Shown: positions 25,608 through 33,934, counted from the first letter of the stretch. The stretch: 34,509 nucleotides of DNA from Saprospiraceae bacterium (GCA_022844265.1 JALHMA010000016.1:1-34509); one strand, 5' to 3'. Program-made: numbers and translations. The notes: a model not told the origin generated them from the sequence alone.

Positions 25608-25987
25608 TAGAATTATGACTATTTTGTATTGGTAGTAAGATCGGCAAAAGTAGAGAAAAATTCTGCGACACGAAGTGCATCACGATCATTCAAATCCACG
25701 TTTTTCGTCATTTTTTTACCATAATATACAAAATAGACAAGGGAGGTTGTCTAAAAAGGTTTATTGGTATTGATAATAGCCTCATAAATCAGCAAATACC
25801 CCGAGTGCAACCGCAGGAGCAGCCAGCACATTTTGCCCTTTCAAGGCTCCGGTAAAATCTAATTTGTAAAAGCCTTTTCCTTTGTTTTTGGGCCCAATAA
25901 AGATAATTGTCCTTAAAGGTATGGGTAGATTCAGCGGTAAGGGGTAGCAACAGGCACCCAAAGCGGGGGATACGTCGCGACGCAGAC

Positions 25988-26027
25988 ATCTCACCCTCTC
26001 ACTTCTCACTTCTCACTTCTCACTTCT
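25988..26027. repeat. 7-nt TTCTCAC tandem tract overlapping the 3' end of the Ppx/GppA gene
   Basis: atctcac c ctctcac ttctcac ttctcac ttctcac ttct; the ppx stop codon (26013-26015) and the codons for I/RSEK lie inside it. Confidence 0.95.
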
Positions 26028-26942
26028 AATCTCCGCCAGCATCCCTTCCTTCATCGCATACACGGAGGTGTATATGTCGCGGATGTTTGCTTTGTCCAGT
26101 ACGTGCTGGATCAGCACCATGGCGACCACGACCATTTCCACCCGTTCGTCGGGGAGTTGGGGCATGGCCCGGCGTTCGGCAAGGGTACTGCTGGTGAGCA
26201 TATCCCGGAGCGGTTCAAAATCTTCCGGCGACAGGTGGCCGTACAATTCCGGTTTGGTTGCCGGGTCGAGCAGGAAAATATCTATAACGTCGAACGTACC
26301 GGAAGCGCCGATCAGGGAAGAACTGGGATATTGTTCCAAGGCCTGCCAAAGTGCTCCCAGCGTTTTTTCAAGAAACTGATGGAGTTGCCCGATTTCTTCC
26401 CCTGCAATGGGATCGCTGTGGTGAAATGCGCGAAACAACACCGAAACTCCGATCGGAAAACTTTGTTGCCAGTATACCCGTTCGCGGTCGGCAATGATAA
26501 ATTCCACGCTGCCGCCGCCAATATCCATAATCAGTACCCGGTGGTCGGGGAAAGGAACCGCCTGCCGCACCCCTTTGTAAATCAGTGCCGCTTCCCGGTC
26601 GCCGGTGATGGATTCGGGCCGGATACGCGCCATTTCCCAGGCTTCTTTCAAAAAATCGGGGGCATTTTCCGCCGTTCGCAGGGCCGCCGTGCCGAATGCG
26701 CGGATATTTTCCTGTAGCACACCCGCTTCGTCCAATTGTGCCCGAAACTGCCGCAAGGCATTCAACCCACGGGCATAAGGCGCTGCACCGATGCGCTGGA
26801 TACCTTCTTCGGCGAGCCTGACGTATATTTTGTTTTTCAGCAGAACATGCCAGTGGCCATCGGGCTTGTGTTCCACAATGAGGAGGTGAAAGGTGTTGGT
26901 GCCTAAATCAAGTACTGCACTAAGCATGGGAGTATTTTTCAT
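26013..26942 (-). CDS. Ppx/GppA family exopolyphosphatase / guanosine pentaphosphatase
   Basis: Start reassigned to MKNTPMLSAVLDLGTNTFHLLIVEH; RVLIMDIGGGSVEFIIAD phosphate-binding motif; LIGASGTFD. Upstream 22 codons of the listed ORF are hairpin G. Confidence 0.9.
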   Translation of the reverse strand: MKNTPMLSAVLDLGTNTFHLLIVEHKPDGHWHVLLKNKIYVRLAEEGIQRIGAAPYARGLNALRQFRAQLDEAGVLQENIRAFGTAALRTAENAPDFLKEAWEMARIRPESITGDREAALIYKGVRQAVPFPDHRVLIMDIGGGSVEFIIADRERVYWQQSFPIGVSVLFRAFHHSDPIAGEEIGQLHQFLEKTLGALWQALEQYPSSSLIGASGTFDVIDIFLLDPATKPELYGHLSPEDFEPLRDMLTSSTLAERRAMPQLPDERVEMVVVAMVLIQHVLDKANIRDIYTSVYAMKEGMLAEIRSEK

Positions 26943-26947
26943 AATCA

Positions 26948-27027
26948 GGGATGAGGGATGAGGAATGAGGAATGACCGAGCGTGATGTCGGACATCACGT
27001 TCGGTCATTCCTCATCCCTCATTCCTC
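26948..27027. repeat. Near-perfect palindrome (hairpin G), 7-nt GGGATGA/GGAATGA units
   Basis: 26953-26989 versus reverse complement of 26991-27027: 34/37 identical, 1-nt centre; gggatga gggatga ggaatga ggaatga at 26948-26975. Confidence 0.95.
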
Positions 27028-29988
27028 TTTCATGGCTCTGTAAACTACGCTCTGCAATCGAGGTCGAAAATCCCCGTTCCCAAGTTTATTATTCTCCATC
27101 GTCGGGTAAGTCCGGTTGGATAAAAAGATAAAAATCAGGTTTTTATCCGGATCGGCCCAGACGCCAATACCTGTAAATCCAAGATGGCCGAAGGTGTTGT
27201 TGCCCGCCAGATCGCTCATATTTTTTGTTTCTTTCGGATCCAGTTCCTTCATATCGAAACCGATGCCGCGCCGGGTGCTGCCCGGGAAACGCGTGGTGAA
27301 CCGGCGAACCGTTTCGGGTTTCAGGTACTGTATGCCGCCGTAAGAACCGTCGTTCAGCAGCATCTGGAATATTTTGGCCAGGTCGTTGGCATTGGAAAAC
27401 AAACCGGCGTGCCCGCTGACGCCGCCCAGCATGGCCGCGCCCATGTCGTGAACATAACCCTGTACATGCTGGTGCCGAAAATAGGCATCCTCTTCTGTTG
27501 GGGGGCAACGCAGGGTCAATCCTTTTTGCCAGGGGTTGTAGGTCGTCGTGCTCAGGCCAAGCGGACGGTAAAACTGCTGATCCGCGAATACATTCACCGG
27601 CCGGCCGCTGATTTCAGCGATGGCGCGGGCGCCGAGGTACAGGCCCAGATCAGAATATTTGTATTTTTTATCTTCCCGCAGCGGCGAGTCGAATATTTGC
27701 TGCCAGATGGTGTCTACCCAGGTATTTTCCATGTATAAGCCCTGGGCAACCGGCGTATCAAACTTTCTTTCATGCTTTTCGCGGTAAATCATTGGAGACA
27801 GGTTTTTATCAGCGGTGAGTGTTTGCTGATAAAACGGTATCCAGGCCTGCAATCCGGCATGGTGCGCCAGGATTTCCCGCACCAGAAGGTCTTTTTTGTT
27901 GCTCTTTTTTAATTCCGGAATAAAATTGGACATCGGGACATCCAGGCTAATCAGGCCGTCTTCGGTCAGTTTCATCAGGGAAATGGTACTTGCCGCCACT
28001 TTTGTGACCGAAGCCAGGTCGTAAATACTTTCCGTGGTGACCGGCGTCGGCTGGATGTAGGTAAAAGAGCCGTAGGCTTTATGCCAGACGATGGTGTTGT
28101 CTTTGGCAACCAGAATCTGGCAGCCCGGCGCCGCGCCCGTTGCAATCATTTCCTGTACAATACCGTCCATCAGCGCGAGGGTGTCGCTGCGCATCCCCAC
28201 CGATTCCGGTAGCCCGTAGCCGAGGCGTTTATAGGGATAAATTTTTCGGACGCCCTGCCCGAATTTGGCGGCGGGCGAAGCCGTTACGGGCAAAATGCCC
28301 GTCAGGTCGCTGGCGCCAAACAGCGCCATGGCAGCCGTTTCCTGCACCATCGGGTCTTCCGTATAGGCATCCAGCACTATCGGGAAAGATTCGAAATACC
28401 CCATGCTGTACGGATTGCCAAACATGGTTATCGCCACGGTTGTTAATCCGTTCAGGCGGTGCAGCAAGGTCATCTGGCTGGGTGAAAGACCAAAATTATC
28501 ACTGCCTTTGGAACGTGTGCCGTGTATACTCACCAAAACCACATTGTACTGTTTCAAGGAATCCAGCAGCAACTTCTGCGCCAGCGTATCCACTTCTTTT
28601 CCGGCGTTAAAATGTTTCATGGGAGCATAATAACCGCAATAAGTCTGAAAAACCGTGCGGTTGGTATCGCCCAGGGCGAGGGTGGCAAAACGGTATTTTT
28701 CCAGTTCGCGGAAACCGACAATGCCGGGTTCGTCGCGCACCAGCGTGAGTCCGGCAGCGATCAGTTTGCGTTTGAGCACAAGGGCCTGGGGCGTATTGAG
28801 GTCGCGGCGCAGGTTGTTGAGTTCCACCCTTTGCGGCGTGGTTATTCCGAGGCGATATTTGGAGCGAAGCACCCTTTTACAACTATCGTACAGCTGTTTT
28901 TTGTCGATGGTACCATTATCAACAGCGGTCTGCAGCGCTGTCATGGCGGCGCCCAGGTTCTCCGGCAGCAGGTCGACGTCGTTGCCGGCCCGAAACACCT
29001 CCACATCCGCTTCGCCGGGGCCGAAGTGTTTCGTGACCCCTTTCATTTCCATCGCGTCTGTGAATATAAGTCCCTGAAAATCAAACTTTTTCCGCAGCAA
29101 ATCCGTGATAACCGGCCTGCTCAGCGAGGTGGGGCGGTTGACGCGCGGATCAAGCGCCGGGACGTTCAGGTGGGCCACCATAACGGATCCGATACCATTT
29201 TTCGCCAGCATTTTAAACGGATACAATTCGAGGCTGTCGAGTCTTTCGATGCTGTGGTTCAGCAATGGCAAATCGAAATGGGAATCCACATCCGTGTCGC
29301 CATGTCCCGGGAAATGTTTGGCGCAGGCCAACACACCGCCATCCTGTAGTCCTGCCATGTACTGGAAGGATTTGGCCGTCACATTGTAGCGGTCTTCCCC
29401 AAACGAACGTTCATTGATGACCGGATTAGCGGGGTTGTTGTTGATGTCTGCATCGGGCGCAAAATTGACATGCACCCCCAGGCGGCGGCATTGCCGGGCC
29501 ACTTCGACGCCCATTTCGTAAATCAGCCGGTTGTCTTCTATGGCGCCCAGCATAATTTGTTTGGGAAAGGAAATGGTGGTTTCCCGCAGTCGCATGCCAA
29601 GGCCCCATTCCAGGTCCATGGAGACCATGAGCGGCATTTGCGGACTGGCTGCCTGGTAGCGGTTGGTGAGCGCCGCCTGTTTTTCGGGCGTTCCTTTTCC
29701 CGTCGGGTTAAAATAACAAATGCCGCCCGGTTTGTACTGGCGGATCAGGTCTTCCACTTGCTGTTCGTACGCGGAATCCATATCCAGATGTCCCCGGATC
29801 GCGAACAATTGACCGAAACGCTCGGCATCGCTCATAGCATTAAAAAGCGAGTCGACCCAGAATGCCTCTTTTAAGTTGGCAGACCGGGAAAGGTTGGCAA
29901 AGGGCTTGTTATCATGGAAGCCTTCGAAGAAAATCGTCCCGCATACCAGTAACGGAATACAAAATTTCAGGTTGAAAAAACGTCGCAT
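27019..29988 (-). CDS. Fusion of GH3 beta-N-acetylglucosaminidase (NagZ-like) and serine beta-lactamase/esterase-like domain
   Basis: N-terminal half: CAKHFPGHGDTDVDSHFDLP (NagZ signature) and IFTDAMEMKGV; C-terminal half: LASVTKVAASTISLMKL (SxxK) and YSDLGLYLGARAI (YxN-like region). Confidence 0.9.
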   Translation of the reverse strand: MRRFFNLKFCIPLLVCGTIFFEGFHDNKPFANLSRSANLKEAFWVDSLFNAMSDAERFGQLFAIRGHLDMDSAYEQQVEDLIRQYKPGGICYFNPTGKGTPEKQAALTNRYQAASPQMPLMVSMDLEWGLGMRLRETTISFPKQIMLGAIEDNRLIYEMGVEVARQCRRLGVHVNFAPDADINNNPANPVINERSFGEDRYNVTAKSFQYMAGLQDGGVLACAKHFPGHGDTDVDSHFDLPLLNHSIERLDSLELYPFKMLAKNGIGSVMVAHLNVPALDPRVNRPTSLSRPVITDLLRKKFDFQGLIFTDAMEMKGVTKHFGPGEADVEVFRAGNDVDLLPENLGAAMTALQTAVDNGTIDKKQLYDSCKRVLRSKYRLGITTPQRVELNNLRRDLNTPQALVLKRKLIAAGLTLVRDEPGIVGFRELEKYRFATLALGDTNRTVFQTYCGYYAPMKHFNAGKEVDTLAQKLLLDSLKQYNVVLVSIHGTRSKGSDNFGLSPSQMTLLHRLNGLTTVAITMFGNPYSMGYFESFPIVLDAYTEDPMVQETAAMALFGASDLTGILPVTASPAAKFGQGVRKIYPYKRLGYGLPESVGMRSDTLALMDGIVQEMIATGAAPGCQILVAKDNTIVWHKAYGSFTYIQPTPVTTESIYDLASVTKVAASTISLMKLTEDGLISLDVPMSNFIPELKKSNKKDLLVREILAHHAGLQAWIPFYQQTLTADKNLSPMIYREKHERKFDTPVAQGLYMENTWVDTIWQQIFDSPLREDKKYKYSDLGLYLGARAIAEISGRPVNVFADQQFYRPLGLSTTTYNPWQKGLTLRCPPTEEDAYFRHQHVQGYVHDMGAAMLGGVSGHAGLFSNANDLAKIFQMLLNDGSYGGIQYLKPETVRRFTTRFPGSTRRGIGFDMKELDPKETKNMSDLAGNNTFGHLGFTGIGVWADPDKNLIFIFLSNRTYPTMENNKLGNGDFRPRLQSVVYRAMKEE

Positions 29989-30030
29989 AGCCGCAAAGAA
30001 CGGGAACCCGCTTTACATTCGCACTAAAAA

Positions 30031-31518
30031 ATGAGCTGGTCTTCTGTTCTCCAAACCCTGCTGATCGGCGTCGATCGGCGCAAACTGCCTGAAGAAACGG
30101 CAGCAGGCCTTGGTTTGGCAGCAACGGACGATCCCGTTCGCACTGCGCTGGAAGCCCTGGCCGGCGCTGCGCTGCTGCAAAAAGCCGGCCTGGCGCCCGC
30201 TTCCACAGGAGGATTGGAGCACTTTGAGCAGCAGGCGCCAGACGAATCGGCGCTGGCTGTCCTGCAAGATGCGGCTGTGCGTGATTTACAACGGATGTTG
30301 AGTGGTTCCTATGCCGAAGGCCTGCCTGAATTTTTATCCTTGTTGCAGGACCGCGGTTATCGCCTGCCGCCTGAATTACTGCCGGATTTACTGGATCAAT
30401 GTCTCAAGGAACCCGCGCTCGCAGCCCAATTGGCGCCCATGCTGGGCAAAAGAGGTCTTTGGCTGGCGCAACAAAATGAGCGCTGGCGGCATTTGGCCGC
30501 CGATGTGTCGGCCATCGACTGGTTTACGGCTTCTTTTGATGAGCGCCTGCAACTGCTGGAGGCGACCCGCCACCGCAATCCTTTGCTGACTATTGCCTGG
30601 ATGGAAAAAACCTGGCCGGAAGAAAAGGCGGAGCATAAGGTACAGTTTATCCATTTATTGAACATTCGTTTGTCGGAAATGGATACGGATTTGCTCGAAC
30701 GCGCTTTTCTGGATAAAGGCAGGGAAGTACGGCTGGCGGCTTTGTCCTTACTGGTCTTTTTACCGGAAAACGAGACACGGACGGCGCTGCACGCGTTTTT
30801 TAAAGAAAAACTGGCGGGCGCTTTTCCGGCCCACACGCGGGAAAAACACCTGCAATCTACGCTCCCTGATCTGTCGGATGCGGAATTGAAGCCCTGGTTT
30901 GATTTGTTGTCCAAAAAGGAAAAAAGCGACTGGCGCAACGGGCTGTTCCAATTGTTTGTTCGTTTTGTGCCGCCTGCCGATCTGTTGACTGTTACTGGAA
31001 ATTCGCCTGCTGAAATCATTCAAGCCCTCGATGGTGGCAACCAGACCAGCCTGGCGGAAGCTTTACTGGAAAATCTCCTGCGCCACGAATCGGTATCCTG
31101 GGCGGAGGCGGTCTGGCAGCATTACTGCAAGCAGTTCCGGCATCCGTTGTGGCAAAAAACGGCCATGCAAGGCTTTATGAACCGCCATGCGGAAAGTCTG
31201 ATGCAGCACCTGGCGAAGAAGAACATGTCGCTGGATTACGACAATCAGTTTATCCTGAGGATGCTTGAAAATCACCGGCGCCCCTGGTCTACATCCTTGT
31301 TCAACAACCTGTTACAACAATACCGTTCGGCTGTCAACGGCAATATGCCGGGCTGGCATTATTCCCTGGTGCTGCAAATTGCCGCCTGGCATTGTCATTT
31401 GCCCGATGGCCTGGCGTTTTTGCACGCTTCCGAACCGGGCGTTTACCTGCCGAAGGAATGGACGGCGTTTATGCAGGTGTTGCAGTTTAGGCAGAGGGTG
31501 AGAGAAGTGAGAGGGTGA
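30031..31518 (+). CDS. Helical-repeat-like protein, possibly DUF5691 family
   Basis: 495 aa; MSWSSVLQTLLIGVDRRKLP...; HEAT-like helices (DKGREVRLAALSLLVFLPENETRTALHAFFKEKL). Family recalled from sequence style, not searched. C-terminus encoded by a GTGAGAG tract. Confidence 0.55.
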   Translation: MSWSSVLQTLLIGVDRRKLPEETAAGLGLAATDDPVRTALEALAGAALLQKAGLAPASTGGLEHFEQQAPDESALAVLQDAAVRDLQRMLSGSYAEGLPEFLSLLQDRGYRLPPELLPDLLDQCLKEPALAAQLAPMLGKRGLWLAQQNERWRHLAADVSAIDWFTASFDERLQLLEATRHRNPLLTIAWMEKTWPEEKAEHKVQFIHLLNIRLSEMDTDLLERAFLDKGREVRLAALSLLVFLPENETRTALHAFFKEKLAGAFPAHTREKHLQSTLPDLSDAELKPWFDLLSKKEKSDWRNGLFQLFVRFVPPADLLTVTGNSPAEIIQALDGGNQTSLAEALLENLLRHESVSWAEAVWQHYCKQFRHPLWQKTAMQGFMNRHAESLMQHLAKKNMSLDYDNQFILRMLENHRRPWSTSLFNNLLQQYRSAVNGNMPGWHYSLVLQIAAWHCHLPDGLAFLHASEPGVYLPKEWTAFMQVLQFRQRVREVRG

Positions 31519-31554
31519 GAGGGTGAGAGAAGTGAGAGGGTGAGAGGTGAGAGG
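31493..31554. repeat. GTGAGAG/AAGTGAGAG tandem tract (reverse-orientation relative of the TCTCACTT tracts), overlapping the stop codon of 30031-31518
   Basis: agagggtgagagaagtgagagggtgagagggtgagagaagtgagagggtgagaggtgagagg. Confidence 0.93.
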
Positions 31555-31602
31555 CTTCCCGTTTGGCGGCTCTGATGGTTGGGCTTTGGTTTTTCAGGCC
31601 TG

Positions 31603-31658
31603 GAATCGTGAATCGTGAATCGTGAGTAGTGAGTGGTGAGTGGTGAGTGGTGAGTGGC
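31603..31658. repeat. Eight consecutive 7-nt units: gaatcgt x3, gagtagt, gagtggt x3, gagtggc
   Basis: Read directly with exact 7-nt register over 56 nt. Confidence 0.97.
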
Positions 31659-31758
31659 ATTCAGTTGAAAGAAAATTGAATACATTCTACTCGTTTTATC
31701 TTCAAAAACAACCCGATCTGAAAGCAACCTTTTCATCGTTTTTATCGCCTATGGGTGC

Positions 31759-32283
31759 ATGAAAAGAATACTTTTTTGGAGTTTGTTGCTGCTTGTTATC
31801 AGCACTTTTTCCTGCCGAAAAGAAGATCAGGCGCCCGGTTTTGATATGATTTACCAGCAGGAATTTACCATTCCGGCGGGTATCGGCGTGTTTCAGGTCC
31901 ACCATTTTTACCTGAAAAACCTGGCAACACGCTACGAACAATACCTGACCCAGCACGGCAAATCGGACGGAGACATCACAGGCGTCATCACCGCCCAGGC
32001 CGTGTTAAACGGTGTTTTCGGCGATGCCAACCTGAATTTTGTGGATCAGGTGTCGCTGCGGGTGTATGACGAAGCGAATCCCAGCGATTATATCGAAATC
32101 GCTTACCGCCAGCCCGTTCCGCTCGAGCCGGGAAATTCACTGGCGCTGATTCCTTCCCTCGCCGATTGTAAACGCCTGATGACGGGTTCCCGTTTCTCTA
32201 TGGATGTGGTGTTCTGGCTGCGCAATTCGACCGGCCAGGAGACGGATTTGAGGCTGGATTTGCAGTTGAAGGCGACGTATTGA
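31759..32283 (+). CDS. Hypothetical lipoprotein
   Basis: 174 aa; MKRILFWSLLLLVISTFSCRKEDQ, signal peptide with lipobox-like STFSC. Confidence 0.7.
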   Translation: MKRILFWSLLLLVISTFSCRKEDQAPGFDMIYQQEFTIPAGIGVFQVHHFYLKNLATRYEQYLTQHGKSDGDITGVITAQAVLNGVFGDANLNFVDQVSLRVYDEANPSDYIEIAYRQPVPLEPGNSLALIPSLADCKRLMTGSRFSMDVVFWLRNSTGQETDLRLDLQLKATY

Positions 32284-32290
32284 ACTTGGG

Positions 32291-32440
32291 ATTTTTTTCC
32301 CTCGTAGCGTAGTTGGAACACGGATGGGAGGGATGAGACACGGATTTTTTCCCTCGTAGAGTGATGGGACCCGGATGAAACGGATTTTGGCGGATTAAAA
32401 CGGATTTTTCCCTCGTAGATTAGTTGGAACACGAATTTTT
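32291..32440. repeat. Three direct repeats containing ATTTTT(T)CCCTCGTAG(N)..TGG(A/G)AC(A/C)CG
   Basis: ggatttttttccctcgtagcgtagttggaacacgg; cggattttttccctcgtagagtgatgggacccgg; cggatttttccctcgtagattagttggaacacga. Confidence 0.85.
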
Positions 32441-32543
32441 TAAATTGATGATTGTCGATTGATAATTGACAATTTATAATGTAACGCGCAAATCAGCAAT
32501 TGTCAATTATCAATCGACAATCATCAATTAAAAAAATCCGTGT
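32429..32543. repeat. Inverted repeat (hairpin H), 7-nt ATTGATN units
   Basis: 32429-32473 versus reverse complement of 32499-32543: 43/45 identical; attgatg attgtcg attgata attgaca at 32444-32471. Confidence 0.96.
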
Positions 32544-32644
32544 CTCCCCCGCTACTTGTATATGAGATTATTGAGTCAGTGATCTGAACATTCCCGAAGC
32601 AAGCATCTGAAAATGCACCGAAATTGCTAATTTTGCGCCGCATT

Positions 32645-32671
32645 TTCTCACTCTCTCACTCTCTCACTTCT
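32645..32671. repeat. TCTCTCAC tandem tract ending 4 nt before the hppD start codon
   Basis: ttctcac tctctcac tctctcac ttct then aacc ATG. Confidence 0.9.
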
Positions 32672-32675
32672 AACC

Positions 32676-33797
32676 ATGACCGCGCCCACCACCACCACCG
32701 CCACTCAAACCGATACTTTCCCGCTCAAGGGAACCGATCACCTCGAATTTTACGTCGGCAACGCCAAACAAAGCGCCCTGTATTACCAGGCCGCCCTGGG
32801 TTTTGAATGGGTGGCTTATGCCGGCCCCGAAACCGGCGTGCGCGACCGGGTGAGTTATGTGCTGCAACAACAGAAAATCCGCATTGTACTGACGTCTTCC
32901 CTACTGCCTGATACGGAAATCGCGCGCCACGTAGCCAAACACGGCGATGGTGTGCGGGTGCTCGCGCTGTGGGTCGACGACGCCGAAAGCGCCTATTACA
33001 CGGCCATCGAGCGCGGCGCAGAATCGGCCATAGCGCCGCTGAAACGCAGCGACGAACACGGCGATGTGGTGTTGTCGGCAATTAAAACCTATGGCGATAC
33101 CATCCACACTTTTGTGGAGCGCAGCAACTACAACGGCGCATTTCTGCCTGGCTACGAAGCCCGTAAAAGTGTGTATCCGGTGAAGTCCGTCGGCCTGAAA
33201 TACGTGGACCACTGCGTCGGCAACGTCGAACTGGGCGCCATGAACCACTGGGTGAAATTTTACCAGGACGTGATGGGCTTCAAACTGCTGATTACGTTCG
33301 ACGACAACGATATTTCCACGGAGTACACTGCCCTGATGTCGAAAGTGGTGAGCAACGGCAACGGCTATGTGAAATTTCCCATCAACGAACCCGCTAAAGG
33401 CCTGAAAAAGAGCCAGATAGAAGAGTACCTGGATTTTTATAAAGGGGCAGGTGTGCAACATATCGCCGTGGCGACGGATAATATCCTGGAAACCGTGGCG
33501 CAAATGCGCAGAAACGGCGTCGATTTCCTGTATGTCCCCGAAGTGTACTACGAGGATGTGCTGGAACGTGTGGGCCATATCGAAGAAAACCTCGAAGACT
33601 TGAAACGGCAGAATATCCTGATCGACCGCGACGACGACGGCTACCTGTTGCAGATTTTTACCAAACCGATCCAGGATCGCCCGACGGTGTTTTTTGAAAT
33701 TATCCAGCGGCACGGGGCCAAATCATTTGGAAAGGGGAATTTTAAAGCGCTGTTTGAAGCGATTGAAAGGGAGCAGGCGCTGCGAGGGACGTTGTAA
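32676..33797 (+). CDS. hppD: 4-hydroxyphenylpyruvate dioxygenase
   Basis: 373 aa; two VOC domains; metal-ligand contexts VDHCVGNV, VQHIAVATDN, FFEIIQRHGAKSFGKGNFKALFEAIEREQ. Confidence 0.95.
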   Translation: MTAPTTTTATQTDTFPLKGTDHLEFYVGNAKQSALYYQAALGFEWVAYAGPETGVRDRVSYVLQQQKIRIVLTSSLLPDTEIARHVAKHGDGVRVLALWVDDAESAYYTAIERGAESAIAPLKRSDEHGDVVLSAIKTYGDTIHTFVERSNYNGAFLPGYEARKSVYPVKSVGLKYVDHCVGNVELGAMNHWVKFYQDVMGFKLLITFDDNDISTEYTALMSKVVSNGNGYVKFPINEPAKGLKKSQIEEYLDFYKGAGVQHIAVATDNILETVAQMRRNGVDFLYVPEVYYEDVLERVGHIEENLEDLKRQNILIDRDDDGYLLQIFTKPIQDRPTVFFEIIQRHGAKSFGKGNFKALFEAIEREQALRGTL

Positions 33798-33798
33798 C

Positions 33799-33925
33799 TT
33801 TTTTTACCACATAGTTTTTTACCACATAGTTCACAGTAGAATTTCCACATAGATCACATAGGAGTAGTTTCGTTTATGTTATGTGATCTATGTGAAAATT
33901 CTACTGTGAACTATGTGGTAAAAAA
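33799..33925. repeat. Inverted repeat (hairpin I) of CACATAG-type words between convergent hppD and the kinase gene; possible bidirectional terminator
   Basis: 33815-33860 versus reverse complement of 33880-33925: 45/46 identical; outer ttttttaccacatag duplicated at 33799-33829. Confidence 0.96.
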
Positions 33926-33934
33926 TGAATTTCA

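Noticed and set aside
26943-27008. N-terminal extension of Ppx/GppA (MTERDVRHHARSFLIPHPSSLI)
   Set aside because: Translation of palindrome G; canonical start is MKNTPMLSAVLDLGTNTFH.
28522-29349. 275-aa plus-strand ORF
   Set aside because: Antisense to the GH3-beta-lactamase fusion; no domain evidence.
32901-33713. 270-aa minus-strand ORF
   Set aside because: Antisense to hppD, whose protein is unambiguous.
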